From Nibrella saemangeumensis (lineage in GTDB: Bacteria > Bacteroidota > Bacteroidia > Cytophagales > Spirosomataceae): 64,000 nt of DNA. The notes beneath the pieces are model-generated. The model had not been told where the DNA came from, did no database searches, and saw only the letters and a list, made by a program, of their open reading frames with translations. Of the stretch, positions 63,221-64,000 are shown piece by piece. Within the stretch, counting starts at the first letter, position 1. Each line of letters starts with the position of its first letter. The position numbers were made by a program, and so were the translations under genes. Location of the stretch: contig NZ_BAABHD010000073.1 of assembly GCF_039541915.1 (NCBI RefSeq), positions 9,675-73,674 of the forward strand, written 5' to 3'.

Positions 63221-64000
63221 ATGCAAACATTTACAGAAAAATGGCAAAAAAACTTTGCCGCACTTTTCCTGTTGCCATTTTTAGCGGCTTTTTTATCATC
63301 CGCTGCTACTGGCTCAGATTATTTGAAGCCACCTTTTGGGAGACCTCCTACCCCCTATAAAAAAGTTTTCATAAGTAATGATCCCATCCGCTTTTCCATC
63401 GCAACGTCCAAATCAACCGTTGCGGTTGGCGAAGAAATTGAATTAACAATCAGGGCAGAATTGATGAATATTCCATCAAGTGTTTTGTTCCTGTTGGAAG
63501 GTTCAAATCGTTTTCGATTGAAGTTACTTGTTCCCAATGGATTTGAAATTACGGGGGGTAGTTATGTAGATTATATTGGTGATGCCCTTTCCTTTCCGGC
63601 TAAGCCAGAAGTTTCTTATACTGTAAAAGGCCGGTTTGTTAATGCATCCGATAATTGTTTTCGATTGTTGAGAAGCCATGGGCAAGCTGATCAAAGCAGC
63701 ATTTATGCTGAAAAAGCAAAGCTTTGTCTTTCTGTCAAACAACCTGATCAGAGTATCCTTAAAAATGATAGGGCCAGGGTTGCCGAAACCTGTGGGGATG
63801 GTGTTCGGGTGGCTGAGAGCCTGAGCAGTCCGGTGGCGGGTCTGCGCTACAGCTACTATGAGCACATGTGGAGCCGCAGTGTGAGTGAGATTGAAGGCAA
63901 GACGCCGGTGGCCCAGGCCGTGGTGGGTCAGTTCTCGTTGGCGCCCCGCCAGAAGCCGGACTACTTTGGATTTGAGTACACGGGCTACATCAACATACCG
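63221..64000 (+). CDS. Exported protein with PA14-like domain, cut by the window end
   Basis: An open frame of 260 codons runs from ATG 63221 to the window edge without a stop. The N-terminus (LFLLPFLAAFLSSAATG) is a signal peptide. Residues 40-185 form an AT-rich, beta-rich region without a known family. From about residue 200 the sequence changes to GLRYSYYEHMWSRSVSEIEG and then YFGFEYTGYINIP, the start of a PA14-type carbohydrate-binding domain. Base composition shifts sharply from AT-rich to GC-rich near 63790, at the start of this domain, which suggests a composite gene. The C-terminus is not visible. Confidence 0.75.
   Translation, partial: MQTFTEKWQKNFAALFLLPFLAAFLSSAATGSDYLKPPFGRPPTPYKKVFISNDPIRFSIATSKSTVAVGEEIELTIRAELMNIPSSVLFLLEGSNRFRLKLLVPNGFEITGGSYVDYIGDALSFPAKPEVSYTVKGRFVNASDNCFRLLRSHGQADQSSIYAEKAKLCLSVKQPDQSILKNDRARVAETCGDGVRVAESLSSPVAGLRYSYYEHMWSRSVSEIEGKTPVAQAVVGQFSLAPRQKPDYFGFEYTGYINIP

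Overview
The window looks like chromosome of a Bacteroidota bacterium, most likely Cytophagales (Spirosoma-like). The evidence is a SusC/SusD pair, hybrid two-component regulators (HTCS), several type IX secretion (T9SS) C-terminal sorting domains, promoter boxes resembling TAnnTTTG, a Porin_10-type outer-membrane protein, and menaquinone (menC) and lipid A (lpxK) genes. No rRNA, tRNA, CRISPR array, insertion sequence or phage gene was recognised.

Layout. 0-5 kb: a serine beta-lactamase-like hydrolase, a winged-helix regulator with its membrane partner, a GH140-type glycosidase and an AlbA_2 protein. 5-20.6 kb: hemF, the susC/susD pair, a T9SS polysaccharide deacetylase-like protein, menC, lpxK, a porin, a DUF1835 protein, miaE and an exported protein often mislabelled asparagine synthetase B. 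20.6-47.2 kb: a tandem array of cassettes described below. 47.3-55.8 kb: DUF1801, a double SGNH hydrolase, a glycosyltransferase, a lipoprotein, a B1-type metallo-beta-lactamase, decayed sequence, a BlaI/M56 pair and a DUF6922 remnant. 55.9-64 kb: dnaE, a Fic protein, an NTF2-like/GNAT/nitrilase gene run, trxA and a PA14 protein cut by the window end.

The most interesting region is 20.6-47.2 kb. Its repeating unit is an HTCS gene, an array of 21-bp direct repeats, a Bacteroidota-type promoter, and a giant T9SS-exported surface protein with a hairpin terminator. Two units are intact: 20921-30753 and 30844-44525. A third unit has the same promoter array, with the last repeat 36 bp before the -7-like box and the box about 52 bp before the ATG. 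Its HTCS is reduced to about 215 bp, and the surface-protein gene is replaced by a cyclodipeptide synthase (CDPS) of the NYH type followed by a 2-oxoglutarate/Fe(II) oxygenase. The last 19 codons of a T9SS sorting domain survive downstream. A small peptide natural-product pathway (a tRNA-derived diketopiperazine plus an oxidative tailoring step) therefore appears to have been placed behind a promoter used for surface adhesins. Another sorting-domain remnant at 20588 marks a lost cassette on the left.

Regulatory signals that explain neighbours include a shared ACTTTG-N5-CAAAGT operator at two promoters near the left end, a BlaI-like operator at 53.66 kb, the 21-bp arrays, and several strong hairpin terminators. 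All functional assignments are by motif and family recognition from the sequence alone.
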